A stretch of 64,000 nucleotides of DNA from DATBJG01 sp963790545 (GCA_963790545.1 CAWBPA010000006.1:62001-126000), one strand, 5' to 3'. Shown: positions 18,888 to 28,488, counted from the first letter of the stretch. The notes: generated by a model not told the origin, from the sequence alone. Translations and numbers: made by a program.

Positions 18888-18915
18888 GATCCGATGTTCC
18901 GTCGAGGTGATCCGC

Positions 18916-21086
18916 GTGACCGTTCGCGTCGTGTCCGCCGTTGTCTGCGCCTCGTCTCGGGTTATTGGTTCTTCCTTCCGTCGCCCTCTCCCAGGGCGAG
19001 GCCCCTCCCTCGCTGCGGGTGGGAGCGCTCCCGGAGGGCATCGTTATCGACGGCGTCCTGAACGAGCCTGCCTGGGATGCGACTGAAATGGCCGATGCGT
19101 TCCTGCAAACCGAACCGAGAGAAGGGGCGCCACCGACGGGCCGGACGGTCGTCCGCGTCCTTGCGGGCTCGAAAGCGCTCTTCATCGGCATCGTATCCGA
19201 AGACCCGAATCCGGGCGGGATCGTCAGCTTCAGCGTGCAACGCGATGCCGATCTCGAAGAGCAAGATCACGTTCGCGTGGTGCTCGGTCCGTTCCTCGAT
19301 GGACGGTCCGGCTATGTCTTCGCCGTCAACCCAAGCGGCGCGCGGTACGACGGCTTAATCGAGCCGGGCGCTGACGAAGAAAACCCGAACTGGGATGGCA
19401 TCTGGGAGGCCGCCACGAGGCAGGATGCCACCGGCTGGAGCGCTGAGCTCTGGATTCCCGTCCAGACCTTGAGTTTCAACCCCGACCTTCGGGAATGGCA
19501 TTTCAATGTCGAGCGTCGAATCCAGCGGGCACTCGAGACCAATCGCTGGGCGTTCCCGGCACGCCAATATGAATTGACGCAGACCAGTCGCGCCGGATTG
19601 CTGACCGGCCTCCCAAATTTCAGCCTGGGTCTTGGCCTCAGCGTGCGGCCCGCCATCACGACGGGCGGCGGCATTCCGGCGCCCTCCGCGTCGGTGGACG
19701 GCAAGTTTCAGCCGAGCCTCGACGTCACGCAGCGTCTTGGGGCAAACCGACTTGCATCGCTCACGGTCAATACGGATTTTGCAGAAACGGAAGTCGATAC
19801 CCGTCGAACGAATTTGACGCGCTTTCCGCTCTTCTTTCCGGAGAAACGGACGTTCTTTCTCGAGGGCTCGGACATCTTCGCATTTGGTTTTGGCCTCGAC
19901 GAAGACGTCATCCCCTTCTTCAGCCGGCGGATTGGACTCGTCGAAGGCACCGAGGTCCCAATCATTGCCGGCGGCAAACTCAACGGACGTGCAGCCAGCA
20001 CGAATCTTGGGGGCCTGATCGTCGGCACCAACGACAAGCCTGGCGTGGTGGCCGACGAAGCATTGATGGCCGCGACGCGGGTGAAGCAGAACATCTGGGC
20101 CGAATCCTGGGTCGGCGCCATCGCGACCCTGGGCGATCCCCTGAATCGCTCGGGGAGTTGGCTCGCCGGCGCCGATTTCACCTATGCGACCTCACGCCTT
20201 CGTGGAGACAAGAACTTTCTGGCTGGAGTGTGGGGCCTCGCGACGGGTCGCGATGATCTCGGGCGTGATACCACCGCGCATGGGTTCAAGGTGGAGTACC
20301 CGAATGACCTCTGGGATTTCTTGCTGAACTACAAGCGGATCGGCCGCAGATTTCGACCCTTCTCTGGGTTTTGTGCCGCGGCCGGCCGTGCATCTCTTCA
20401 ATATGGAAATCCAGAACCGCACGCGCCCGGCGGGAGGACCCATCCAGCAGCTCTTCCACCAGGTCGAACCCTTCGTGGCGGCCGACCTCTCGGGACATTG
20501 GGAGAGCTATCAGATTTTCATCGCGCCTATCAACTGGCGGTTTCGCAGCGGTGATCGATTCGAATTCAATGCCAATCCCACGGGCGAACGACTCGTGGCG
20601 CCGTTCGAGATTGCAGACGATGTGGTCATCAATCCAGGGTCGTATCACTGGCGACGGTACCGGCTGGAGGTTGAGACGGCCCAAAAGCGTCGGCTCTGGA
20701 CCCAGGTGACGTGGTGGTTTGGGGACTTCTACAACGGGGAACTCGACCAGCTCGAGTGGATTGGCGCCTGGAACCCGGTCCCGTTGCTGACGCTCGAGTT
20801 CACGGGCGAGCGAAACATCGGCCGCCTCCCGGCCGGCCGGTTCACGCAGACCCTCGTTGGCACCCGCGTTCGTGTCAATATTTCGCCGGATCTATCGGTG
20901 GCCAGCTACGCACAATACGACACGGAAAGCGACTCGGTGGGAGTCAACACGCGGCTCCGTTGGACGTTTCTGCCGGTTGCCGATCTGTTCGTCGTGTACA
21001 ACCACAACGTTCGCTCGCTTCTCGATCGCTGGGAGCTCGATTCGAATCAACTGCTCGTCAAGCTTCAATATGCGTGGCGGCTGTAG
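18916..21086 (+). pseudogene. DUF5916 outer-membrane-type protein with N-terminal CBM9-like domain, frameshifted
   Basis: About 720 residues after correction. The mature N-terminus has a carbohydrate-binding CBM9-like fold start (IVIDGVLNEPAWDATEMADAF...), then ARYDGLIEPG and ELWIPVQTLSF, followed by the DUF5916 barrel with FPLFFPEKRTFFLEGSDIF and FFSRRIGL. It ends in an aromatic beta-strand (LQYAWRL) as outer-membrane barrels do. Role unknown; probably a surface or outer-membrane protein. The best start is GTG at 18916 with GAGGTG upstream; a +1 shift near 18948-18958 then gives a proper signal peptide ending LPSVALSQ. The longest simple frame begins at TTG 18941. A second +1 shift is in TTT at 20351-20353, joining IGRRF to DPSLGFVPRPAV. 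Confidence 0.82.
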
Positions 21087-21113
21087 GGTCGATTGGCGTC
21101 ATCATTCAGGTAG

Positions 21114-21135
21114 CGCGGACCCTTTAGGGTCCGCG
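21114..21135. repeat. REP-like palindrome (10-bp arms, 2-base loop)
   Basis: GTAG then CGCGGACCCT-TT-AGGGTCCGCG. It fills the space between the convergent stop codons of the DUF5916 and nagB genes and could act as a bidirectional terminator hairpin, though there is no T-run. Confidence 0.8.
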
Positions 21136-21918
21136 TCAATACCGCTGCCACGGCGGTTTGTCCTGAAAAACTTTTAGGTAATAGTCTCTTCGGGCAAGCC
21201 CGGCCGCCGAGGCCGGATCGAGAATCACTTTGACGTCGGGATGAAACTGCAGGGCAGAGGCGGGAACCATCGCGGTGACCGGCCCCTCGACGGCCTTTGC
21301 CACGGGCTCGGCTTTCCCCATTCCAAACGCCAGAACGAGACAGGTCTTCGCGTCCATAATCGTCCCGACGCCCATCGTGATCGCATGACGCGGGACATCA
21401 TTGAGGCTTTCAAACGCATGGGCGTTGTCGCGTCGCGTTCCATCGGTGAGCGTCTTGATTCGCGTACGAGATCCGAGAGATGAACTGGGTTCATTGAAGC
21501 CGATGTGACCGTCCGACCCGATCCCGAGAATCTGCAGATCGATCCCACCGCACTCGCGAATCCGCTCCTCGTACTGCCGGCATTCCTCGGGGATATCGGC
21601 TGCCATGCCATTCGGAATGTGGGTATTGGTCCGCTTGATGTCAATGGCGTCGAACAAATGCGTCTTCATGAACGAGTGATACGAGGCCGGGTGTTCCGGT
21701 GGCAGCCCGACGTACTCATCGAGATTGAACGTGCGGACGGAGGAGAATTTCAGTTGCTCGTCACGGTGAATGCGTATCACCTCCTCATACAACCGTACCG
21801 CCGTGCGGCCGGTGACCAGTCCAAGGACGGCTTCGGAGCGTGCCCTGACGAGCGTCGCAAGTATTCGGGCCGCCAGCCGATACCCGGCACGCTCGTCGGG
21901 TTGAATGATGATTTCCAC
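21136..21918 (-). CDS. nagB: Glucosamine-6-phosphate deaminase
   Basis: 260 residues. Converts glucosamine 6-phosphate to fructose 6-phosphate and ammonia, a cytoplasmic step of amino-sugar breakdown that opposes GlmS. Family motifs are complete: GLVTGRTAVRLYEEV near residue 34, FNLDEYVGL (about 65-73, catalytic base Asp) and ILGIGSDGHIGFNEP (about 131-145, with the Asp, His and Glu of the active site), then FGMGKA. Start is GTG at 21918, with no strong ribosome-binding site. It follows the carboxymuconolactone decarboxylase-like gene by 12 bases, so a three-gene operon with 22622-23230 is likely. Confidence 0.92.
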   Translation of the reverse strand: MEIIIQPDERAGYRLAARILATLVRARSEAVLGLVTGRTAVRLYEEVIRIHRDEQLKFSSVRTFNLDEYVGLPPEHPASYHSFMKTHLFDAIDIKRTNTHIPNGMAADIPEECRQYEERIRECGGIDLQILGIGSDGHIGFNEPSSSLGSRTRIKTLTDGTRRDNAHAFESLNDVPRHAITMGVGTIMDAKTCLVLAFGMGKAEPVAKAVEGPVTAMVPASALQFHPDVKVILDPASAAGLARRDYYLKVFQDKPPWQRY

Positions 21919-21930
21919 CGTTGCCGACGG

Positions 21931-22608
21931 TCAGTGCAGCGGTTGCAGCTCCTGCTGGACGCCTTCAGGCAATGGGTGACGGTCGGTGTTCAACACCATC
22001 GAGACGAACTGGTAGTACCCGACGACACCAATCAAGTCCACGACGCCACGCTCACCAAACTTGGCTTTGGTTGCCTCGAATGTCTTGTCGCTCACCTGCT
22101 TGGTGGTCAGGATCTCGGTGCAGAACGTATACACGGCTTCTTCGTCCGCCTGCATGTTCGCGGGACGTTTGCCCGCCGCAACGGCATCGATGATGGATTG
22201 ATCCAGGCCGGCCTGTTGGGCCGCACGGCGATGCGCGTACCACTCATAGTGCGAGGTCCAGTGGCGGGCAGTGATGATGATCGCCAGCTCGTTGAGTTTC
22301 CTGGGAATCGACGAATGGAAGCGCATCGACGCGCCAAACTGCTGCGCCAGGTCGCCCATTTCCGGGCTGCGCAGCAGCACGTTGAAGGGACCGTTCGCCC
22401 CCCGACGCTCACCGGCAAGCAGGTGCTCGAACATGGTTTTCTGCGGCGGTGTCATTTCCTTATAGGCTAGCGGCTTGAAGCGGTTTCCCACCAACCGGAC
22501 CTCATTCGGATCCGGAATCGGCGCGCTGGACCCTTGATTCTGCGCGATGACCACGCCAAGTGGACCAATGACCGCCGCGAGCAATGAACAAAACACGAAG
22601 GTCCGCAT
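21931..22608 (-). CDS. Exported carboxymuconolactone decarboxylase-like (AhpD fold) protein
   Basis: 225 residues with ATG at 22608 and GGAG 7 bases upstream. Signal peptide MRTFVFCSLLAAVIGPLGVVIAQ. The CMD fold region (ANGPFNVLLRSPEMGDLAQQFG, NELAIIITARHWTSHYEWYAHRRAA) spans residues 75-150. Peroxidase-type AhpD members have C-x-x-C; here the position has S-H-Y-E-W, so a thiol peroxidase role is unlikely. The conserved H-Y-E-W-x-x-H matches the CMD subfamily without cysteines. Reaction unknown. It sits between the secreted hypothetical gene and nagB. Confidence 0.85.
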   Translation of the reverse strand: MRTFVFCSLLAAVIGPLGVVIAQNQGSSAPIPDPNEVRLVGNRFKPLAYKEMTPPQKTMFEHLLAGERRGANGPFNVLLRSPEMGDLAQQFGASMRFHSSIPRKLNELAIIITARHWTSHYEWYAHRRAAQQAGLDQSIIDAVAAGKRPANMQADEEAVYTFCTEILTTKQVSDKTFEATKAKFGERGVVDLIGVVGYYQFVSMVLNTDRHPLPEGVQQELQPLH

Positions 22609-22621
22609 GGAATTCTCCTTC

Positions 22622-23230
22622 CTAGCTCTTGACCTTTACCTCAAGGTTGTTCAGTCGAACCGGTTCGCTCGAGTAGTTTTCGAGCTCGATCTGCTTCTTT
22701 TCCTTGTCGAACGTAATCATCGTGGCCACCGCCATCTTGCCTTCCCCCTTGCCCTCCTTATTGACACGCATCTCGATCAGCGTGAAGGGATAGTCCGTGG
22801 TTCGCGGCTGGTTGGCGGCCTCCCGGAATCCGATATAGCGATCGGTTGCGATGACAATGCGGCGACCGCCGTCGGGAAGCGGCGTCTGCCACGTATAGTG
22901 CAGGTCGTGGCCAAGACGCAGTTGATGGGGATCGGGTCCCTGAATTCCGGGGATCCGGAAGCGACCCTTGATAGGCGTCCTCGTCAATTCGCGCAGCAGT
23001 GCATCTTGACCCTTCTCCAGCATCGTTCCGATCAAACGTGCGCGCTCTTCTTCCGTCGACCACTGGTTGATCCTGATATCGACAACGGCGTTGGCACCGG
23101 TGGCAATGTTGCTCATATTCACGGCAAAAGCCGTGATCTCGAGCTGGTCCCCTTTCGACTGAGCCTGAATGGCTGATGAAACGGCCATCGTCAAGGTCGC
23201 GACGATAATCGCAGACATGATCCTGATCAC
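22622..23230 (-). CDS. Secreted hypothetical protein
   Basis: 202 residues from GTG 23230, chosen because GGAGG precedes it by 5 bases and the following IMSAIIVATLTMAVSSAIQAQS is a good signal peptide (ATG 23218 is an alternative). No domain recognised. The body has a mixed alpha/beta character with a regular pattern in the second half, and ends in K-V-K-S. It looks like the proteins with hydrophilic 'GDQLEITAFAVNMSNIATGA' starts found in acidobacterial genomes. Thirteen bases separate it from the CMD-like gene, so it is probably the first gene of that operon. Confidence 0.75.
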   Translation of the reverse strand: MIRIMSAIIVATLTMAVSSAIQAQSKGDQLEITAFAVNMSNIATGANAVVDIRINQWSTEEERARLIGTMLEKGQDALLRELTRTPIKGRFRIPGIQGPDPHQLRLGHDLHYTWQTPLPDGGRRIVIATDRYIGFREAANQPRTTDYPFTLIEMRVNKEGKGEGKMAVATMITFDKEKKQIELENYSSEPVRLNNLEVKVKS

Positions 23231-23547
23231 GGCGTCCTCCTTCACATTAGGTGTCACGGTCAATCCACCCGTGGTGCAGCAGCAACTTACCTGCATCGGC
23301 CCGCCGGAGCAAGACGGAAGCCAGTCGGACAAAAGTGCCGCACCTCAGATTCCCGTGGAATTCTGCACAGCAAAGCTCGCGACGGTCAACAGGACTGTGG
23401 TTTTTCGGACGACCCACGGCATTTCGCAGGCAGATCGCACCACCTGTCGGCCCCTGACCGCTGCTCGCTGAAGCCCCGCGCGTTACAGCTGAGGTAACCC
23501 TAGGCTCCTCTTTAATTGATGGCGCCTTTTGTTCCACACTCCCGCGC
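23231..23547. other. Divergent spacer, no gene
   Basis: 317 bases between the start codons of the hypothetical operon (minus) and the PLP decarboxylase (plus). It must contain both promoters, but no clear -35/-10 pair, operator or repeat was found. Confidence 0.5.
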
Positions 23548-24942
23548 ATGAGCAACAGGACTGGCGGGCCAACCAATATGGTGGATGAAGAGCTTCTCGG
23601 CGAGGTGTCGCGACGGGCTGCGGCCTACTTGCGACTCGCGCGCGACCGTCGTGTCGCCCCGGCCGATTCGGCTGTGGCGGACCTTCAGCAGCTGGACGTC
23701 GCGTTTCCCGATACGCCCCTCACGGCACACGAGGTTCTGCAGTACCTCGATCATCTGGGCTCGCCAGCCACTGTGACGACATCAGGGGGACGGTATTACG
23801 GTTTCGTGAACGGCGGTGCGTTGCCAGCATCCGTCGCGGCAAGTTGGATGGTGACGGCCTGGGACCAGAACGCAGCGCTAAGGGTGATGTCGCCGGCCGC
23901 GGCGGCATTCGAAGAGGTGGCAATCGGCTGGGTGTGCGAAGTGTTGGGACTCCCGGCAGGTTGCGGCGGGGGTGTCGTGACCGGCGCGACCATGGCGAAC
24001 TTGACCGGTCTTGCGGCAGCGCGCCATGCGCTGCTTATGAAGGCTGGGTGGGACGTGGAGCGTGACGGCCTGTTTGGCGCGCCCCCACTGACAGTCGTTG
24101 TTGGGGATGAAGTCCATGTCTCGCTGCTCAAGGCATTGAGTCTTTTGGGACTTGGACGTGAGCGGGTTCATCGTGTGCCGGTGGATGGTCAAGGCCGGAT
24201 GCGTGCCGGCGCCTTGCCACCATTGAACGATCGAAGCCTCGTGTGCATTCAGGCGGGCAACGTGAACACGGGAGCCTTTGATCCCGCGCGAGAGATTTGT
24301 CAACGCGCCCGAGAAGCGGGCGCGTGGGTGCACGTTGACGGAGCGTTTGGACTGTGGGCAGCAGCGTCACCTCGGTATCGTCACTTGACCGATGGATTCG
24401 AGCTGGCAGACTCGTGGTCCCTCGACGGCCACAAGTGGCCGAACGTCGGATACGACTGCGGCATCGCGCTGCTGCGTGACCCCCGGCAGCTTCACTCGGC
24501 CATGGCCACTTCGGCCGCGTACTACACAGTCGGTGAGGGGCGTGAGCCATCCCAGTTCACACCGGAGCTGTCGCGCCGCGCCAGAGGTGTCGAGCTCTGG
24601 GCTGCATTGCGTTCCCTCGGCCGAAGCGGCCTCGCCAGCCTCATCGAGAGAACATGTCAACACGCCACGCGGTTTGCAGAGGCTCTTCGTGGATCGGGCT
24701 ACGAGATCTTGAACGACGTCGCCATCAATCAGGTGCTCGTCTCGTTTGGCGCACCATCGCACACGCGGGCTGTGATCGCGCGCATCCAGCGCGACGGCAC
24801 CTGTTGGTGCGGCGGAACGGAGTGGCAGGGACGTGCAGCCATGCGGATTAGTGTCTCATCCTGGGCGACAACGGAGGAGGACGTGCAGGTGAGCATTGCA
24901 GCCATTACTCGTGCTGCCGAAGAATGCCGCCTCCTGCTTTAG
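23548..24942 (+). CDS. PLP-dependent group II decarboxylase-like protein
   Basis: 464 residues. The fold and motifs follow the aromatic-amino-acid/glutamate decarboxylase group: GRYYGFVNGGALPAS near residue 80, VVTGATMANLTGLAAARH (phosphate-binding region), VGDEVHVSLLKAL with the stacking His, HVDGAFGLW (Asp to the pyridine N) and SLDGHKWPNVGYDCG, whose Lys binds PLP. Substrate not predictable; group relatives decarboxylate Glu, aromatic amino acids or act on thiol substrates. Start ATG at 23548; ATG at 23578 is another choice as no clear ribosome-binding site precedes either. The MBL gene follows 15 bases later, perhaps in one transcript. Confidence 0.87.
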   Translation: MSNRTGGPTNMVDEELLGEVSRRAAAYLRLARDRRVAPADSAVADLQQLDVAFPDTPLTAHEVLQYLDHLGSPATVTTSGGRYYGFVNGGALPASVAASWMVTAWDQNAALRVMSPAAAAFEEVAIGWVCEVLGLPAGCGGGVVTGATMANLTGLAAARHALLMKAGWDVERDGLFGAPPLTVVVGDEVHVSLLKALSLLGLGRERVHRVPVDGQGRMRAGALPPLNDRSLVCIQAGNVNTGAFDPAREICQRAREAGAWVHVDGAFGLWAAASPRYRHLTDGFELADSWSLDGHKWPNVGYDCGIALLRDPRQLHSAMATSAAYYTVGEGREPSQFTPELSRRARGVELWAALRSLGRSGLASLIERTCQHATRFAEALRGSGYEILNDVAINQVLVSFGAPSHTRAVIARIQRDGTCWCGGTEWQGRAAMRISVSSWATTEEDVQVSIAAITRAAEECRLLL

Positions 24943-24957
24943 GCCTCTTGCCTTAGA

Positions 24958-25929
24958 ATGAGCGTCATGAAGCGTTTGCGTCGATTCCCGAGCCGTCGCG
25001 CATTTCTCGCCACATCCGCTCTGACAGGTTTGGGAGCGGTCTCTGTCGGCGTCTCCCCGTCCTGGTCAGCGCGATTCATCCGCGGGCGGATCGCCGAGAT
25101 CTCGCAGGACGTTCTACCAGCACCCCACCATCCGGATCCGCGAACCTGGTCGGACAACGCCGTCACGCTCGCGTGGCTTGGGCACGCGACGGTGCTCGTT
25201 AATTTCTACGGCGTACGCGTGCTGACCGATCCGACACTCTTTCCGCGAATCGGCGTGGGTGCCTGGGTCACGTCGATTGGGCCGCTCCGGCTCACCGCGT
25301 GCGCGCTCGACGCCGCAGAGCTGCCCGAAATCGATCTCGTGCTGGTCTCGCACGCGCATTTCGATCACCTCGACCGGCCTTCCCTTGCGGCCGTTCGCGG
25401 CCGCCCGGTCGCGGTGATGGCCCCCGAGACGTCGGATCTTCTCCCGCGCAAGCGTTACTCGTCGGTGCACGAATTACGGTGGGGCAACTCCATCCGCGTT
25501 GACACGCCTCGCGGAGACATCCGGGTGCGGGCCATCGAGGTCAAGCACTGGGGCGCGCGCGTGCGGCGCGACACGTACCGCGGCTACACCGGCTACGTCA
25601 TCGAGCGTGAAGGCCGGAAGCTGCTGTTTGCCGGGGACACGGCCGACACTCCGCTCTTTGCCACCTATCGCAGCGACGGACCGTTCGAGGCTGCGGTCAT
25701 GCCCATCGGGGCTTACAACCCGTGGATTCGCAATCATTGCACGCCGGAACAGGCCGTTCGGCTGGCCGACGCGGCCGGCGCCCGGTTGTTCGTGCCGGTG
25801 CATCATCAATCCTTCGCATTGAGCCGCGAACCGTTCTACGAACCCATCGAGAGGGCGCAGGCCGCGCTGGCCGAGGAAGCCGACCGGCTTGCGCTGCGCG
25901 AGATCGGGCAAACGCTGCGCGTTGCCTGA
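24958..25929 (+). CDS. MBL-fold metal-dependent hydrolase with Tat signal
   Basis: 323 residues. The N-terminus F-P-S-R-R-A-F-L-A-T-S-A-L-T is a Tat leader. The body is a UlaG/NAPE-PLD-like metallo-beta-lactamase: WLGHATVLVNFYGVRVLTDP, LVSHAHFDHLDRPSL (HxHxDH at about residues 128-133), EVKHWGAR, LLFAGDTADTPLF (metal Asp) and PVHHQSF (last His). The substrate is probably a lipid or sugar-lactone-type phosphoester or amide, but this cannot be fixed from sequence. Two start ATGs (24958, 24967) are equal. It is followed by a REP-like palindrome. Confidence 0.87.
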   Translation: MSVMKRLRRFPSRRAFLATSALTGLGAVSVGVSPSWSARFIRGRIAEISQDVLPAPHHPDPRTWSDNAVTLAWLGHATVLVNFYGVRVLTDPTLFPRIGVGAWVTSIGPLRLTACALDAAELPEIDLVLVSHAHFDHLDRPSLAAVRGRPVAVMAPETSDLLPRKRYSSVHELRWGNSIRVDTPRGDIRVRAIEVKHWGARVRRDTYRGYTGYVIEREGRKLLFAGDTADTPLFATYRSDGPFEAAVMPIGAYNPWIRNHCTPEQAVRLADAAGARLFVPVHHQSFALSREPFYEPIERAQAALAEEADRLALREIGQTLRVA

Positions 25930-25940
25930 TCTAACCTTGA

Positions 25941-25973
25941 GCCGGGTCCAAAGAGCAGGACCCGGCCTACGTA
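25941..25973. repeat. REP-like palindrome
   Basis: GCCGGGTCC (25941-25949), eight bases, GGACCCGGC (25958-25966), then CTACGTA. The flank matches the right end of the gyrB-gyrA composite at 55567-55573. It stands between convergent genes (MBL hydrolase and VOC protein). Confidence 0.7.
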
Positions 25974-25989
25974 CTGCAATTTCGCGAAC

Positions 25990-26355
25990 TCAGCTTTTCA
26001 CCTTGAAGTGGGGATTGTGAATGAGGCCAATCACGTTCCCGAACGGATCGGCAACGGTTGCGACCTTGATGTCGCCACCGACGTCTGTAACAGGACTGCG
26101 CGGTTCGGCGTCCCGTTCGAGCAACCGTCGATACGCTTCGTCGATATCGGTTACTCCCCAGTACGCAACGGCGTTGTTTCCGACCTTCACATCGCGGACG
26201 TTCGGATCCAGCCCGAGCTCGAACCCCCCAATCTCGAACCCCACATAAAACGGTTCATCGAAATAGGGAGCGACTCCAAAGGCGGCGGTGTACCACGCCT
26301 TGGCCTTCGCAAGATCGGGCGCGTGATAGATCACGGTTCTCAGTCCCAGAAACAT
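25990..26355 (-). CDS. VOC-superfamily protein (glyoxalase/bleomycin-resistance fold)
   Basis: 121 residues from ATG 26355, with GGAG 5 bases upstream. The beta-alpha-beta-beta-beta unit is clear: LRTVIYHAPDLAKAKAWYTAAFGV, EPFYVGFEIGGFELGLDP and a second unit ending VADPFGNVIGLIHNPHF. Candidate metal ligands are His (strand 1) and the Glu of FELGL. Members may be dioxygenases, lyases or antibiotic binders; here unknown. Divergent from the DGPF/ECF42 pair, a common neighbourhood for VOC genes. Confidence 0.85.
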   Translation of the reverse strand: MFLGLRTVIYHAPDLAKAKAWYTAAFGVAPYFDEPFYVGFEIGGFELGLDPNVRDVKVGNNAVAYWGVTDIDEAYRRLLERDAEPRSPVTDVGGDIKVATVADPFGNVIGLIHNPHFKVKS

Positions 26356-26628
26356 GGCGGCTCCTTGGATGGGAGATCGGATCGGCGGCATTGGCGGCGC
26401 AGCACACGATCTCCCGGTGCTCGCGTTCGCCTACGTCCGCAGTCCCTGCGAGGTGGGTCGGCGGGTAGGGTTCTCAGATTCGGACCAAGTCTGTCATTTC
26501 TTTGACTCCCTCTCCATGGTCTTTCTTCGATATCTTGAAATGGGATGTCGAGAATAGTCCGCGTGCTTCGACTTACTGGGTGAACGCGCACTCACGTCGG
26601 GTGCCCGAGGAGCGAGGGGAGCGAAATC

Positions 26629-27024
26629 ATGAAGTACATGCTGATGATGAACGCAAAACGGGGGAAGGGCGACTGGGAGATTGGGAATTGGCCGCAGGAA
26701 GACCTCAAGGCGCACATCGGGTTCATGATGCGATTTACCAATCAGCTGAAAGAGTCGGGCGAACTGGTAGCTGCCGAAGGCCTTGCCGCGCCTGGCCAGG
26801 CCAGATTGGTCCGCGCACGAAAAAACGGCGGACCCGAAGTGACCGACGGCCCGTTCGCGGAGGCCAAGGAATTCCTGGCCGGCTATTGGATCGTCGATGT
26901 CGAGCGGCCGGATCAGGCGTACGAGATTGCCGGCCGGGCCTCGGCAGCCCCCGGACGTGGTGGCGAACCGCTGAACATGCCGATTGAGGTACGAGAAGTG
27001 ATGAGCGGACCGCCTGAAGTGTGA
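26629..27024 (+). CDS. DGPF-domain (YCII-related) protein, partner of the ECF42 sigma factor
   Basis: 131 residues. Starts MKYMLMMNAKRGKG, as this family does, and has the diagnostic VTDGPFAEAKEFLAGYWIVDV at about residues 72-92, then E-V-R-E-V-M. DGPF/YCII proteins form a ferredoxin-like fold. Genes of this type are linked to ECF42 sigma factors in many bacteria and are thought to be part of their regulon. The stop codon TGA overlaps the sigma-factor start (GTGA), showing translational coupling. Function of the protein itself is not known. Confidence 0.9.
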   Translation: MKYMLMMNAKRGKGDWEIGNWPQEDLKAHIGFMMRFTNQLKESGELVAAEGLAAPGQARLVRARKNGGPEVTDGPFAEAKEFLAGYWIVDVERPDQAYEIAGRASAAPGRGGEPLNMPIEVREVMSGPPEV

Positions 27025-28319
27025 TCGCGTCACTCGATACAAGTGGCGAGAACCTGTTGCGCGAGCTGGCGCCGCAGGTTCTCGGCGCGATGGTCCGTCG
27101 ATTTGGCGACCTCGGTGCTGCAGAGGACGCGGTGCAGGAGGCGCTCGTCGCCGCTGCCCTGCAGTGGCCCGAAGAGGGTGTGCCCGACAACCCGCGTGGC
27201 TGGCTGATCCATGTTGCCGCCAGACGCCTCACCGATCACCTGCGGGCCGATCTTGCCCGGCGACGTCGCGAAACGCTCGCAGCCACCGACCTCGCCCAGG
27301 TCACACCCGCCGCCGACCTGGGATCGGACGCCTACCTTTCGTCGAGCTTTGGCGCGGGAAGCATCGGCAATGAAACTGCTGGGGACGACTCGCTCGTGTT
27401 GCTGTTCATGTGCTGTCACCCTGCGCTCACCGCGTCGTCTGCGATCGCGCTGACGTTGCGGGCCGTCGGCGGTCTGACCACCGCGGAGATCGCCAAAGCG
27501 TTTCTCGTGCCGGAAGCGACGATGGCGCAACGAATCAGCCGGGCCAAACAGCGAATTCGTGCCTCCGGCGTGCCATTTCGCATGCCGACCGGTCAGGAGC
27601 GGGCCGAACGGCTGAGCGCGGTCCTGCACATCCTCTACCTTATTTTCAATGAGGGGTACGCGAGCAGCGTGGGGCCCGACTTGCAGCGCAGAGACCTTGC
27701 CAATGAGGCAATTCGGCTGACTCGGGGCGTTTACAATCTCCTCTCCGAGGATGAGGAAGTTGCGGGCCTGCTCTCGCTGATGTTGCTGACCGATGCCCGG
27801 CGCCAGGCTCGAACCGGACCGGACGGCGAGTTGATCCCCCTCGCAGAACAGAATCGAACGCTGTGGGATCGGGCCGAGATTACCGAGGGCATCGCGCTCA
27901 TCAGTAGAACCCTTGCGCGGGGGTCGATCGGTCCATATCAATTGCAGGCCGCCATTGCCGCCATTCACGACGAGGCGACGCGAGCCGATCTCACGGACTG
28001 GCCCCAGATCCTCGCGCTCTATGGCCTGTTGAACCGCATGTCCGACAATCCCATGGTCATGCTCAACCATGCTGTTGCCACGGCGATGGTGCACGGCCCA
28101 GCGGCCGGCCTCGAGCTGCTGAGGGCACTCGACACCGACGGCCGACTGGCAGGTCATCACCGCCTCGACGCCGTTCGTGCCCATTTGCTCGAGCTTGCAG
28201 GAGACCACCAGGCCGCGATTGCACATTACCGTCGCGCCGCCGGTCGGACGACAAGCATCCCTGAACGAAACTACCTCCTGACCCGGGCCGCCAAGCTGAG
28301 CGAAGACTCTCCGCCCTGA
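27021..28319 (+). CDS. ECF42-type RNA polymerase sigma factor with C-terminal TPR extension
   Basis: 432 residues. Region 2 (FGDLGAAEDAVQEALVAA, NPRGWLIHVAARRLTDHLR) and region 4 (LTTAEIAKAFLVPEATMAQRISRAKQRIR) are clear within residues 15-190. The long C-terminal part is DUF6596/TPR-like (LILFNEGY-type motif YLIFNEGYASS, ...LTDARRQARTG...), as in ECF42. Such factors have no anti-sigma partner; the C-terminal extension controls activity, by family knowledge. The GTG at 27021 overlaps the DGPF stop by 4 bases. Targets likely include the DGPF gene itself. Confidence 0.92.
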   Translation: MIASLDTSGENLLRELAPQVLGAMVRRFGDLGAAEDAVQEALVAAALQWPEEGVPDNPRGWLIHVAARRLTDHLRADLARRRRETLAATDLAQVTPAADLGSDAYLSSSFGAGSIGNETAGDDSLVLLFMCCHPALTASSAIALTLRAVGGLTTAEIAKAFLVPEATMAQRISRAKQRIRASGVPFRMPTGQERAERLSAVLHILYLIFNEGYASSVGPDLQRRDLANEAIRLTRGVYNLLSEDEEVAGLLSLMLLTDARRQARTGPDGELIPLAEQNRTLWDRAEITEGIALISRTLARGSIGPYQLQAAIAAIHDEATRADLTDWPQILALYGLLNRMSDNPMVMLNHAVATAMVHGPAAGLELLRALDTDGRLAGHHRLDAVRAHLLELAGDHQAAIAHYRRAAGRTTSIPERNYLLTRAAKLSEDSPP

Positions 28320-28488
28320 TCCCATGCGCGCACTTCGAACGCCGTAAAGCAAACCCTCAAAAAATTCACCGCGCGCGCGGACAACTCGCCGGAAATTGAT
28401 CTCCGTATTAGTATGAAGGGACTGAAATCCAAGTTTTGTGGCAGAGCCTGGCGTGCGTCCGTGCGCGGCTAACTGGCGAGGTGCGAAG

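Larger units (their letters stand above)
18400..18915. other. Gene-free stretch holding a 36-bp tandem repeat and an inverted repeat
   Basis: The divergent spacer between the tetR operon and the DUF5916 gene. Apart from the two repeats listed separately, I see no coding signal. Promoters for the plus-strand gene must lie in its last part, but none could be named with confidence. Confidence 0.6.
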
